This document shows, piece after piece, positions 19,488 through 28,901 of a stretch of 64,000 bases of DNA (positions are counted from its first letter, which is position 1; every line of letters starts with the position of its first letter). This DNA comes from Bacteroidota bacterium. Its GTDB lineage: Bacteria > Bacteroidota > Ignavibacteria > Ignavibacteriales > Melioribacteraceae. The DNA is taken from positions 591,021-655,020 of the forward strand of contig JAEWUC010000003.1 in NCBI GenBank assembly GCA_023397505.1. Direction: 5' to 3'. The position numbers were made by a program, and so were the translations under genes. The notes beneath the pieces were generated by a model. It worked only from the letters and a program-made list of their open reading frames with translations, was not told the origin of the DNA and made no database searches.

Positions 19488-19518
19488 AAAAAAAAGAAGG
19501 ATGATCAAGATTCATCCT
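19488..19518 (-). terminator. Intrinsic terminator of pckA
   Basis: The 7-bp stem aggatga/tcatcct (19498-19504 with 19512-19518) with a 7-nt loop is followed on the minus strand by eight U (19495-19488, after one C). It lies 12 nt beyond the pckA stop. Confidence 0.7.
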
Positions 19519-19530
19519 CCTTAATTTAAT

Positions 19531-21129
19531 TTATAGAATTTTTGGGCCTGCTTTGGCAATATCTTCGGTAGTTTCGCCGACATACAATTTAAAATTTTCA
19601 TGAAACATGTTAACCAGTTTTTTAGCAGCTTCGTCGTACTTTGATTTATCTGACCAAGTATTTTTGGGATTTAGAATATCAGGAGGAACACCATTAACAG
19701 CAATAGGAACCTGAAAACCAAAATAAGGATCTTCATAAGTTTCAATCATATCTAATTCGCCGTTTAAAGCTGCATTAAGCATTGCACGGGTATATTGTAT
19801 TTTCATTCTGTGGCCTGTTCCATAAGGTCCACCCGTCCAACCGGTATTCACAAGCCAGCACTTAACATTATGTTTTTTAATTTTTTCACCTAGTAATTTT
19901 GCATATACTGAGGGATGTAAAACCATAAACGGCGCACCGAAACAGGTACTGAATGTTGCTTTCGGTTCAGTAATTCCTTTTTCAGTTCCAGCTACTTTTG
20001 CCGTATAGCCGGAAAGAAAATGATACATAGCTTGTTCGGTAGTAAGTTTTGCAATTGGCGGCAGAATTCCAAAAGCATCGGCCGTAAGCATTACAATATT
20101 TTTAGGATGTCCTGCCATTCCTGAAGGAACAATATTTTGAATATAATCGATAGGATACGCTGCACGTGTGTTTTCAGTTAAAGAGTCATCGTTTAAATCC
20201 AATCTTCTTGTCAGCCCTTCCATTGCAACATTTTCCAAAACAGTACCGAACTTGCGTGTAGTTTCATAAATATCCGGTTCGGCTTCTTTAGAAAGATTTA
20301 TGACTTTGGCATAACAACCGCCTTCATAATTAAAAACACCTTTATCGCTCCAACCGTGTTCGTCATCACCGATTAATTTTCTTTTGGGATCAGCAGATAA
20401 AGTAGTTTTACCGGTACCGGATAACCCGAACAAAACAGCAACATCGCCTGCCTCGCCAACATTCGCAGAACAGTGCATAGACATTACTCCGCGCAATGGC
20501 ATCAAATAATTCATAATTGTAAAAATGGATTTCTTGATTTCACCCGCGTAACTTGTTCCGCCAATTAGAATTAATTTTTTAGCAAAGTTAATAATTATAA
20601 ACAATCCTGAATTTGTTCCGTCTTGTTCAGGATCCGCTTGGAAATACGGCATATCTATTACTGTAAATTCCGGTTGATGTTCTTTTAATTCTTCGGGAGT
20701 GGCACCTACGAATAAATTACGTGAAAACAGACTATGCCAAGCGGTTTCTGTTATCACTCTTATCGGTAAACGGAATTCCTGATCTGTTCCTGCAAAACAA
20801 TCTTGAATATACAAATCTTTATTCTGCATGTAAGAAAGCATGTGATTATAAATCTTGTTAAAATATTTTTCATCCAATGATTTATTAATCTTGCCCCACC
20901 AAATATTTTTTTCGCTGCTCGGTTCTTTTACAACGAATTTATCGTTCGGACTTCGGCCGGTATGTTGACCTGTTCGTACAATAAGGGGACCCATATGTGC
21001 AATCATTGCTTCTCTTCGCCTAGCTGCTTGCTCATAAAGAGATGGTGTGGTTCGATTATAAAACACATTATTAATGTTTTTTATACCCTGATTATGTAAT
21101 TGTTGCCAGATTTCTAATTTGGTTTTCAT
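19531..21129 (-). CDS. pckA: ATP-dependent phosphoenolpyruvate carboxykinase
   Basis: A 532-residue protein, the usual length for the ATP-type enzyme that interconverts oxaloacetate and PEP. The kinase-1a P-loop GLSGTGKTTLSAD and the metal-binding region GDDEHGWSDKGVFNYEGGCYAK are intact, as is RTGQHTGRSPNDKF near the N-terminus (substrate-binding Arg). RBS GGGAGGG lies just before the ATG. It could run in the gluconeogenic direction, or carboxylate PEP to feed the succinate-propionate route suggested by the mmd operon (inference). Confidence 0.96.
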   Translation of the reverse strand: MKTKLEIWQQLHNQGIKNINNVFYNRTTPSLYEQAARRREAMIAHMGPLIVRTGQHTGRSPNDKFVVKEPSSEKNIWWGKINKSLDEKYFNKIYNHMLSYMQNKDLYIQDCFAGTDQEFRLPIRVITETAWHSLFSRNLFVGATPEELKEHQPEFTVIDMPYFQADPEQDGTNSGLFIIINFAKKLILIGGTSYAGEIKKSIFTIMNYLMPLRGVMSMHCSANVGEAGDVAVLFGLSGTGKTTLSADPKRKLIGDDEHGWSDKGVFNYEGGCYAKVINLSKEAEPDIYETTRKFGTVLENVAMEGLTRRLDLNDDSLTENTRAAYPIDYIQNIVPSGMAGHPKNIVMLTADAFGILPPIAKLTTEQAMYHFLSGYTAKVAGTEKGITEPKATFSTCFGAPFMVLHPSVYAKLLGEKIKKHNVKCWLVNTGWTGGPYGTGHRMKIQYTRAMLNAALNGELDMIETYEDPYFGFQVPIAVNGVPPDILNPKNTWSDKSKYDEAAKKLVNMFHENFKLYVGETTEDIAKAGPKIL

Positions 21130-21229
21130 TTCCCTCCCAGGTTGTTAAATCTGACATAAAGGTAATAAATAAGAAAAACATTATCAACTAAGGTAGAAAA
21201 AACCAATATCCTTAAAATATGACGTTGTT

Positions 21230-22504
21230 TTATAGGAATGAATAAATTTCTTCGAGTATCTTTTCCGTGGCGCCGATGTTCTGTTTAACATAATCGCCGC
21301 AAATATTACCTTTTACTTTCCGCAGATTTTCATCGGAGAGAATTTTACGCAGGTTGTAATAAGCTTCTTTTTTATTATGTATAATTATTCCACCGCCGCG
21401 CTTAACTAATTCAAGCGCCTCTTGACTGTTTTCAATTTTGGGTCCAAACAAAACGGGAATTCCGTAAACAGCAGGTTCTAAAACATTATGTACCTGTTTG
21501 AAACTTCCGCCAACATAAGCGGCATGAGAATAATAATATAGAGTTAATAAAATCCCAATAGAATCAACTATTATTATTCTTTCATCTTTGTAGTTATTAA
21601 GGAATGAAAAACGTATTGAATCAAATTTTCCATGAAGTATATTTTCAATTTTTTCGAGATGAACAACTGTCGGCTCGTGCGGTACAACAATTAGTATTAC
21701 ATCTTTATCAAACTTCAAAAGTTTTAGAAGTGCAGGCAGCATTACTTCTTCATCGCTATCCCAAGAGCTCCCGAGTACAAATACTTTTTTGTTTCCGAAA
21801 AATCCTTCCTTAAAAAGTTTTTTTTCTTTAGCCTGAAGACTTTTTTGATATACCCTGTCGAATCTTGTATCGCCCACGGCACTTAGTTTGGAATCCGGTA
21901 TATCGAACACTTTGAAATTTTCGACGTCCTTTTGCGAAACTGCCAATATTTTTGTTACACCTGCATAAAGTACTTTGTGAAAACTTTTTATAATTGGAAG
22001 TTTTCTTGCATTTTTACTTCTCATGGTAGCATCAACAATCATATATGGAATATTCTTTTTATCAATCTGCCAGATCATATTCGGCCAAATATCGTATCGC
22101 ATAAATACAATTAGGTTGGGACGGACAAGATTTAAGAAGCGCTCTGTTGCGCTATTTGTATCAAACGGCATATAAGAAATAATATCTGCGTACGGATAAT
22201 TTAACGAATTACGGTATCCCGACGGGGAAAAAAAAGTGACAATTATATTCACATCCTTCTGCGCTTTCAATTTTTCAATAATCGGTTTGGCTTGCTCAAA
22301 TTCTCCCATAGAGGCTGAGTGGAACCAAATCATTTTTTTATGTCTGTTTATTCCGGCAAGATTAATTATAAGATTCTCGAAAAGTTTTCGGCGGTCATTC
22401 ACCGTCATTTTTATTTTATTCTTTAGCAGCGGCGATATTACGTAAAAAAGCTGCAGCAATGGAAACGAAATTATATTATAAACTATCTGCCAGAAATTTT
22501 TCAT
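21230..22504 (-). CDS. waaA: 3-deoxy-D-manno-octulosonic acid (Kdo) transferase
   Basis: A 424-residue GT30 enzyme that adds Kdo to lipid IVA at the inner face of the cytoplasmic membrane. An N-terminal hydrophobic anchor is followed by FHSASMGEFEQ, which contains the catalytic Glu, then FFSPSGYRN, VPHEPT and the nucleotide-sugar region YVGGSFKQVHNVLEPAVYG. RBS AGGA precedes the ATG. It lies 5 nt after the GT9 gene on the same strand, so the two form an LPS-core operon. Confidence 0.93.
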   Translation of the reverse strand: MKNFWQIVYNIISFPLLQLFYVISPLLKNKIKMTVNDRRKLFENLIINLAGINRHKKMIWFHSASMGEFEQAKPIIEKLKAQKDVNIIVTFFSPSGYRNSLNYPYADIISYMPFDTNSATERFLNLVRPNLIVFMRYDIWPNMIWQIDKKNIPYMIVDATMRSKNARKLPIIKSFHKVLYAGVTKILAVSQKDVENFKVFDIPDSKLSAVGDTRFDRVYQKSLQAKEKKLFKEGFFGNKKVFVLGSSWDSDEEVMLPALLKLLKFDKDVILIVVPHEPTVVHLEKIENILHGKFDSIRFSFLNNYKDERIIIVDSIGILLTLYYYSHAAYVGGSFKQVHNVLEPAVYGIPVLFGPKIENSQEALELVKRGGGIIIHNKKEAYYNLRKILSDENLRKVKGNICGDYVKQNIGATEKILEEIYSFL

Positions 22505-22509
22505 AAGTC

Positions 22510-23490
22510 CTATTTAATATTTTTTACCTTATCGAAAACCAACCGAGGAGTAATATCCTTCATACATTTGAAATGCACTTTAGGGCATTCACTTTTACCG
22601 ATGTGACTGCATGGTCTGCAATTTAGTGAATTATTTTCCAAGATTAGGCTTTTAATACTGTATGGAACAAAACCAAATTCTTTAACACTTGAACCGAATA
22701 CTGCTATTACCCAAACATCCATTGCGGTAGCAACGTGCATCAAACCAGTATCATTCGAAACTACTACTTTACATTTTTTTATATCCGCAGCCGTCTGAAA
22801 TAAATTGTTATCATTCTGTAGATTGATGCTTCCTGCGATTGCATTTGATATTTCTTCACACAAAATCTTATCGTCTTTTCCACCAAACAAAATTACTTCA
22901 AAATCATTTTTAACCAGCATATTACCGAGTTCGATAAAATAATTTTTCGGCCAGCGTTTGGTTTTATGTTGAGAACCAGGGCAAAAGCCGATATAGTTTT
23001 TACCGTCTTTCAAAACAGGTTTAATATTATTTGGAATGAACAATTCCAATCCTTTGGAATCTAGTAGCAAACCTTCCATGGATTCGGCATATCTCTGCGG
23101 AATCTTTTTAAAATCCTTTAGAAAATTTATTTTAAATTTTACAAACAGCCATTTTTTTAACGCCGGTTTATTAAAACGGTATTTTTTTGAATGGACAAAC
23201 CTTGTTATTTGTCTGCTTCGAAAATTATTTTGAAGATCAAGTATTATCTTAAAGTTTTGCGATTTAATATTTTTTTTTGTCTCAAAAATATTTGAGGTAT
23301 CATATTCAATTATTTTAGAAATATGCGGGTTTGATCGAACGGCATCCGTAAATTGCGGTTTTACAAGAAAGTGAATTTCCGACGAGGGGAATTTATTTTT
23401 AAGCGCCCTTAAAACCGGTGTAGTTAAAAGAACATCCCCAAGAGAACTTAATCTTACAACAAGAATTTTGATTTTATTTTCCGGATTCAC
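22510..23490 (-). CDS. Glycosyltransferase family 9 (ADP-heptose:LPS heptosyltransferase type)
   Basis: A 326-residue GT-B enzyme. Family marks are KILVVRLSSLGDVLLTTPVLRAL at the N-terminus, FCPGSQHKTKRWP in the middle and VSNDTGLMHVATAMD in the sugar-nucleotide pocket. A Cys-rich patch (NCRPCSHIGKSECPKVHFKC) lies near the end. It probably adds heptose or a related sugar to the Kdo core made by the downstream waaA product. The start is a GTG; an ATG just upstream is out of frame. Whether it is heptosyltransferase I, II or another GT9 member cannot be told here. Confidence 0.88.
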   Translation of the reverse strand: MNPENKIKILVVRLSSLGDVLLTTPVLRALKNKFPSSEIHFLVKPQFTDAVRSNPHISKIIEYDTSNIFETKKNIKSQNFKIILDLQNNFRSRQITRFVHSKKYRFNKPALKKWLFVKFKINFLKDFKKIPQRYAESMEGLLLDSKGLELFIPNNIKPVLKDGKNYIGFCPGSQHKTKRWPKNYFIELGNMLVKNDFEVILFGGKDDKILCEEISNAIAGSINLQNDNNLFQTAADIKKCKVVVSNDTGLMHVATAMDVWVIAVFGSSVKEFGFVPYSIKSLILENNSLNCRPCSHIGKSECPKVHFKCMKDITPRLVFDKVKNIK

Positions 23491-23604
23491 GCAAACGTTT
23501 CATTTTTCAATCAAAATTTAGCCAATTAATGAATTCATTCCAACCTTCTTGTTGGATGTATTGCAGTACTTATTTATTTTTACTGTGTAATAAATTTAGG
23601 TATA

Positions 23605-23874
23605 ATGATGACAACTTTACCGCCCCCGGCAACAAAACCGTTCCCGGATAATTCTATAGAAAAAAAATGTTACGGCATTGCCGAATCCTTGAAAGAATAT
23701 ATTCCCGCCATGAACGAAAGAAACCGACTTGGTTTTAATCTATATAGATTTGCAATCGGCGAAGGTGATGCTCCTGAAATTATTATACGAAACGCTAAAA
23801 TAAGTTTTACGGGTATTTCCGAAAAAGAATTGGCTGCCAAAATTTCTGAAGAAATGAATAAAATAAAAAGTTGA
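23605..23874 (+). CDS. Small hypothetical protein
   Basis: 89 residues, not recognised. The C-terminal two thirds (GIAESLKEYIPAMNERNRLGF...ELAAKISEEMNKIKS) look soluble and mostly helical, with no signal peptide or membrane segment. It is the only plus-strand gene in a 15-kb minus-strand run, with its own upstream region (23491-23604) and a weak AGG before ATGATG. It converges on the ABC gene with 13 nt between stop codons. Codon use resembles its neighbours, so I judge it a real gene, but no function can be given. Confidence 0.55.
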   Translation: MMTTLPPPATKPFPDNSIEKKCYGIAESLKEYIPAMNERNRLGFNLYRFAIGEGDAPEIIIRNAKISFTGISEKELAAKISEEMNKIKS

Positions 23875-23887
23875 TGGTCAATTTTAT

Positions 23888-25675
23888 TTATTGTTTTGCT
23901 ATTTCCTGATCTTTGTACTGAAGCTGGTATAATCTGTAGTAAATTCCTTTTTTAGCAAGAAGTTCTTGATGTGTTCCAATTTCTTTCAGCTCGCCTTTGT
24001 GCATTACAAGAATTTTGTTTGAATTTTGAATCGTTGAAAGACGATGTGCAATTACTATTGATGTTCGTCCAACCAACAATTTTTGAATTGCATTTTGAAT
24101 TAATATTTCCGTTTCGGTATCAACGCTTGAAGTTGCCTCATCCAAAATTAGAATTTGCGGATCGTATGCAAGCGCACGCGCGAATGATATTAGTTGACGC
24201 TGTCCCACACTCAACGTTGCGCCTTTCTCTTTCACTTCTTCATCATACCCGTTTGGAAGCTGTGAAATAAATTTATCCGCACCGACAGTAACAGCAGAAT
24301 TAATAATTTGTTCATCGGATATTTCCGAGTTGCCGAGTGAAATATTTGTCTTAATCGTTCCTGAAAACAGAAAAACATCCTGAAGAACCATCGAAATATA
24401 TTTCCGCAAATCGCTTTTTTCTATGTCACGGATATCGACTCCGTCGAGTGTGATGGTTCCTTTTTCAATATCATAAAATCTTGTAAGAATATTTATTATG
24501 CTTGTTTTACCTGCGCCTGTTGCGCCTACAATTGCTATTGTTTCCCCGGGATTAATTTTAAATGATACATTCTTCAGTACATACTCGCCCGGGTTATATG
24601 CGAACCAAACATTTTTAAATTCAATTTCACCGCGGATTTTCTCAAACTTCAACGGTTTATCCGAATCTTTAATAATTGTGTCATTATCGAGCAATTTAAA
24701 AATTCTTTCGGAAGAAGCCATTGCTGCTTGAAGGATGTTATATTTTTCAGAAAGGTCACGAACAGGCCGCCAGAACATTTCAGTGTATTGGAAAAATGCG
24801 AGCAGCACACCTAAAGTTAATTTGCCTTGAACAACTTCACCGCCGCCGTACCAAATTATTAAACCGAATGTAATCGCGCTCAATAATTCCACAACCGGGA
24901 AAAACACGGCGTAATAAAAAACAGATTTTATGTTTGCGTTTCTATAATCCCTATTAATGGAAGAGAATTTTTTTAGCTCTTCTTTTTCTTTCGCGAATAT
25001 TTGTACAACATTCATTCCCGTAACGTGTTCCTGCATATAAGAATTTAACCTTGCCAAGTGCAAACGTACATCACGGTATGTTTCGCGGACTTTCTTTCTA
25101 AAAAGAAATGTAGCATAAAATAAAAACGGCATTACGATCAAGACAACGAGCGCCAAATCCCAAGCCATCGAGAACATGAAAATGAATATCCAGACAATCA
25201 CAAATATGTCGCTGAAAACCTGCACAATTCCCGACGAAAACATTTCACTCAAAGAATCAACATCATTGGTTACTCGTGTTACGGTTCTGCCGACTGGTGT
25301 TTTATCAAAATATTTTAAAGCAAGTTTTTGAACATGGGAAAATACTTGAACACGGAGATCGTAAACAATCCTCTGCCCCATGTATTCCGTGTAATATGTT
25401 AAAAAATATTGAATTGCCGCCTGAAGAATTAATATCCCGAATAAGGCAATTGAAATCCACATAAGTCCGTTATAATTTTTATTCGCTATAAAATCATCAA
25501 CGGCAATTTGAGAAAGCAGCGGACGTACGGCTGGAAGCGCGGCAACAACTATATTCATTAATATTGCGAGTATGACATACTTTTTATACGGCTTAACATA
25601 ATTAAGCAAGCGGCGCATTAATTTCGCGTCGTATGCTTTGCCAAGTACTTCATCGTCTTTTTGTTCTTCGGCCAT
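23888..25675 (-). CDS. ABC exporter half-transporter, catalytic-type partner
   Basis: 595 residues: a six-helix ABC exporter membrane domain (about 1-320) followed by an ATPase. Walker A is GATGAGKTS and Walker B is ILILDEATSSVD with the catalytic Glu. The signature motif is LSVGQRQ instead of LSGGQ, and the switch His is AHRLST. It starts 6 nt after the other half-transporter gene, so the two are co-transcribed. The non-canonical signature here pairs with the degenerate Walker B of its neighbour, as in heterodimeric exporters such as TM287/288 and BmrCD. The substrate (drug, lipid or peptide) is unknown. Confidence 0.92.
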   Translation of the reverse strand: MAEEQKDDEVLGKAYDAKLMRRLLNYVKPYKKYVILAILMNIVVAALPAVRPLLSQIAVDDFIANKNYNGLMWISIALFGILILQAAIQYFLTYYTEYMGQRIVYDLRVQVFSHVQKLALKYFDKTPVGRTVTRVTNDVDSLSEMFSSGIVQVFSDIFVIVWIFIFMFSMAWDLALVVLIVMPFLFYATFLFRKKVRETYRDVRLHLARLNSYMQEHVTGMNVVQIFAKEKEELKKFSSINRDYRNANIKSVFYYAVFFPVVELLSAITFGLIIWYGGGEVVQGKLTLGVLLAFFQYTEMFWRPVRDLSEKYNILQAAMASSERIFKLLDNDTIIKDSDKPLKFEKIRGEIEFKNVWFAYNPGEYVLKNVSFKINPGETIAIVGATGAGKTSIINILTRFYDIEKGTITLDGVDIRDIEKSDLRKYISMVLQDVFLFSGTIKTNISLGNSEISDEQIINSAVTVGADKFISQLPNGYDEEVKEKGATLSVGQRQLISFARALAYDPQILILDEATSSVDTETEILIQNAIQKLLVGRTSIVIAHRLSTIQNSNKILVMHKGELKEIGTHQELLAKKGIYYRLYQLQYKDQEIAKQ

Positions 25676-25681
25676 TCTTTA

Positions 25682-27433
25682 TTATTCCATTTCGGAAAGC
25701 TCTTCTTCGAGCAATTGTTTGAAATGCAGATCGGCATAGATGCCGCCTTTTGCAACAAGCTCTTCGTGATTTCCTTCTTCAACAATTTTACCTTCGTCTA
25801 TCACAAATATTTTATCGGAATCTTTCACCGTTGATATTCTGTGACTTATAATTATGCTTGTTCTATTTTTCATAAAATCTTTTAAACGCTTTAATATTTC
25901 TTCTTCGGTGTGTGTGTCAACGGCAGAGAATGAATCATCAAGAATTAATATTTTCGGGTTGATTGCAAGCGCGCGTGCGAGTGATGATCTTTGTTTTTGA
26001 CCGCCCGATAAAGTAATTCCGCGTTCGCCCAGAATTGTTTCATAGCCTTGAGGAAATGTTGTTACATCTTTAGTAAGCTGCGCAATTTCCGAAACTAGCC
26101 TAATCAATTCTTCATTTCCGTTTTCGTTTCCGTAAATAATATTGCTTGCAAGTGTTTCGGAGAAAAGAAAATTCTCCTGCGGAACAAGTCCGATATTTTT
26201 TCGCAAAACATCGAGCGGAAATTTTCTGACATCAATTCCATCCAATAAAACCAAGCCCGAAGTTGTATCGTACAAGCGGGGAATCAAATTTATCAAAGAT
26301 GATTTTCCAACTCCCGTGTGCCCAACAAAAGCAACCGTTTCACCATTATTTATTTTAAAACTAACATTATCGAGAACGATGGGTAGATTATCATTATAGC
26401 GGAACGTAACATTTCTAAATTCAATTTCACCGCTTATTGATTTTATTAAATGATCAGTGTTTTCACTTTCGGCAATTTCATATGGCTCGTTAAAAATTTT
26501 CATCAGCCGCTTCATGCTCGCTTCGGCCTGTTGAATCATATTCGCAACCCAACCGAAAGAAATCATAGGCCAAATCAGCATCGATAGATAGAGAACAAAT
26601 GCCGTTAAAGTACCAAGTGTCAGTTCGCCGTTCATTATCATGTTGCCGCCGAACCAAAGAATTATTATAAAAGATAAACCGGCAATTACAAAAAATATGG
26701 GATGAAAAAACGCCTGCAGTTTTACAAGATGCATTTTTCTAAAAAGGTATTCGTTACTGAGCTTTGAGAATTGATCTATTTCATAATTTTCCCTGAAGTA
26801 AGATTTGATTACTCTTATGCCCGAAAAATTTTCTTGAGCCCGCGTTGTTACTTCCGAAAACTTCTCCTGAATTTTTGTATAACGCAAATGAATTTTACTC
26901 ATCACCAAATAAACCATAATGGACATGAACGGCAGAGGGATCAACGTAAGCAATGTTAGTTTTAAATTAAGATTAAAAAGTATCACAAGCACAAGTACGA
27001 AAAGTACGCCGTTATCAATAGAATACATTACCGAAGGACCGACAAACGAACGGACTGCGTTAATGTCGTTTGTGGCGTGCGACATTATATTGCCTGTAGA
27101 ATTGTTCTGGAAAAAGCGCATCGGCAATTTTTGAATGTGTTCCCAAAAATCGCTGCGGAAATCGTATTCGATTTTACGCGAGACAACAATTATAGTTTGC
27201 CTAATAGCGAAAGAAAAAACTCCGGCGAACGCACTTGTTAATGCAATTAGGATTGCATTTTTCACAATCAGATCACTGGTGATTTTTAAACGTAATTCAT
27301 CTATCGCATTCTTCATTAATATAGGAATATATACATTGCCGATGTTGGAAAGAATTATGAAAAGAATGCCGAGTGCAATTGTGCCTTTATAGCGGGCAAA
27401 ATATTTTTTGAGATGAATTAAATTTCCAAACAA
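25682..27433 (-). CDS. ABC exporter half-transporter with degenerate Walker B
   Basis: 583 residues with six predicted membrane helices then an ATPase domain. Walker A is GHTGVGKSS, the signature is canonical LSGGQKQR, and Walker B reads ILILDDSFSAVD, with Asp replacing the catalytic Glu. This substitution defines the non-hydrolytic site of heterodimeric exporters, where DDSxSAVD is characteristic. The start codon is TTG at 27433. It is first of the two-gene unit with the catalytic-type half-transporter. Confidence 0.92.
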   Translation of the reverse strand: MFGNLIHLKKYFARYKGTIALGILFIILSNIGNVYIPILMKNAIDELRLKITSDLIVKNAILIALTSAFAGVFSFAIRQTIIVVSRKIEYDFRSDFWEHIQKLPMRFFQNNSTGNIMSHATNDINAVRSFVGPSVMYSIDNGVLFVLVLVILFNLNLKLTLLTLIPLPFMSIMVYLVMSKIHLRYTKIQEKFSEVTTRAQENFSGIRVIKSYFRENYEIDQFSKLSNEYLFRKMHLVKLQAFFHPIFFVIAGLSFIIILWFGGNMIMNGELTLGTLTAFVLYLSMLIWPMISFGWVANMIQQAEASMKRLMKIFNEPYEIAESENTDHLIKSISGEIEFRNVTFRYNDNLPIVLDNVSFKINNGETVAFVGHTGVGKSSLINLIPRLYDTTSGLVLLDGIDVRKFPLDVLRKNIGLVPQENFLFSETLASNIIYGNENGNEELIRLVSEIAQLTKDVTTFPQGYETILGERGITLSGGQKQRSSLARALAINPKILILDDSFSAVDTHTEEEILKRLKDFMKNRTSIIISHRISTVKDSDKIFVIDEGKIVEEGNHEELVAKGGIYADLHFKQLLEEELSEME

Positions 27434-27533
27434 GATTTATCCAATACCTTTCTTGATCTTAACAAATACTATCTTAAAATAATTCCTTTTTATATGCATG
27501 GTACAGAATTAAAGTTCCGCACTCCGCATTTAT

Positions 27534-28811
27534 TTATCCAATGATTTCAAACCCTGTGTATTTCTGTAAAACTTTTGGAACAATAATTTTCCCTTCGGGA
27601 GTCTGGTTATTTTCCAAAAGGGAAACCATCAAACGGCTTGTAGCTAAACCACTCCCGTTTAATGTATGAATAAATTCGTTCTTCTTCGTTTCTTCTTTTC
27701 TATAGCGGATATTCGCACGGCGTGCCTGGAACGATTCGAAGTTGCTGCACGATGAAGCTTCGAGCCATTTATTCTCCGCCGGCGACCATGTTTCAATATC
27801 ATAACATTTTGCAGCCGAGAAACTTAAATCGCCTGTACAAAGCATTAATATTCTGTACGGAACTTTCAACGCCTGCAAAATATCTTCGGCATCTTTAACC
27901 ATCAGTTCTAGTTCGTCGTAAGAATTTTCCGGCCTGGAAAATTTAACCATCTCTACCTTGTTGAATTGATGTACGCGTAAAAATCCTTTCGAGTCTTTTC
28001 CGTACGATCCGGCTTCCCTTCTAAAACACGGCGAGTAACCGACATATTTAATCGTTAAATCTTTTTCCTGCAAAATTTCATCGCGGTGAATATTTGTAAT
28101 TGGTACTTCCGCAGTCGGAATCGGGAATAAATCATCCTTTTCTATAAAATACATATCCTCTTCCATTTTAGGAATTTGTCCCGTGCCTTTCATCGATTCG
28201 CGGTTAACGAGAACCGGCGGCATAATTTCAGTATAGCCGTGATGATTCAAATGATAATCTAGCATAAAATTTATCAGCGCGCGTTCAAGCGTTGCGCCTT
28301 TGCCGGTATAAAGCGGGAAGCCCGAACCGGAAATTTTTGTCCCTCTCTCAAAATCCAAAAGCGAAAGTTTCTTGCCGAGTTCAACATGATCTAAAACTTT
28401 AAATTCGTTCTCGAAAGAAAATCCTTCCGGCAGCCATCGGCGGACTTCAATATTTTCTTCCGCACTTTTTCCAACGGGAACAGAAAAGTGAGCAAGATTT
28501 GGAGTATGTCGAAGAATAGTTTCTATTTTTAACTCAACATCGCGGAGCTGACCATCTAACAAAGCAATTTCATCGCCGACTCGTTTCATCTCGGCAAAAA
28601 TCGCGGAAGTATCCTGCCCGGCTTTTTTAAGCTGCGGTATTTGCGCAGAAACTTGATTCTTTTTTGATTTCAAATCCTCTGTCTGTGAAATGAATTTTCT
28701 TCTTTCCTCATCGAGTGCAATAATTTCATCAACTATATCTTTTGCATTTTTGTTTAACAGTCCTTGTCTTACAATATCAGGATTTTCGCGAATGAATTTG
28801 ATGTCTAACAT
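27534..28811 (-). CDS. serS: Seryl-tRNA synthetase
   Basis: 425 residues. An N-terminal antiparallel coiled-coil arm (about residues 30-105) that grips the tRNA-Ser long arm precedes a class II catalytic core. Motif 2 is [21 protein letters not shown] and motif 3 is [18 protein letters not shown], with TAEVPITN in the serine pocket. Length and order are standard. RBS GAGG lies upstream of the ATG. Confidence 0.97.
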   Translation of the reverse strand: MLDIKFIRENPDIVRQGLLNKNAKDIVDEIIALDEERRKFISQTEDLKSKKNQVSAQIPQLKKAGQDTSAIFAEMKRVGDEIALLDGQLRDVELKIETILRHTPNLAHFSVPVGKSAEENIEVRRWLPEGFSFENEFKVLDHVELGKKLSLLDFERGTKISGSGFPLYTGKGATLERALINFMLDYHLNHHGYTEIMPPVLVNRESMKGTGQIPKMEEDMYFIEKDDLFPIPTAEVPITNIHRDEILQEKDLTIKYVGYSPCFRREAGSYGKDSKGFLRVHQFNKVEMVKFSRPENSYDELELMVKDAEDILQALKVPYRILMLCTGDLSFSAAKCYDIETWSPAENKWLEASSCSNFESFQARRANIRYRKEETKKNEFIHTLNGSGLATSRLMVSLLENNQTPEGKIIVPKVLQKYTGFEIIG

Positions 28812-28830
28812 TATTTCCTCTTTTGCATAA

Positions 28831-28894
28831 TGTCATTTCGAAGAAACGCAACAATAAAAAAATTAAACGATTCCCCACTACGTTCGGAATGACA
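28831..28894. repeat. Palindromic repeat between leuS and serS
   Basis: The arms tgtcatttcgaa (28831-28842) and ttcggaatgaca (28883-28894) pair at 11 of 12 positions. The TGTCATTTCGA arm is shared with the repeats at 31.46-31.90 kb and 38.64 kb. It lies in the 90-nt gap between two minus-strand synthetase genes. Confidence 0.6.
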
Positions 28895-28901
28895 AATGAT
28901 T

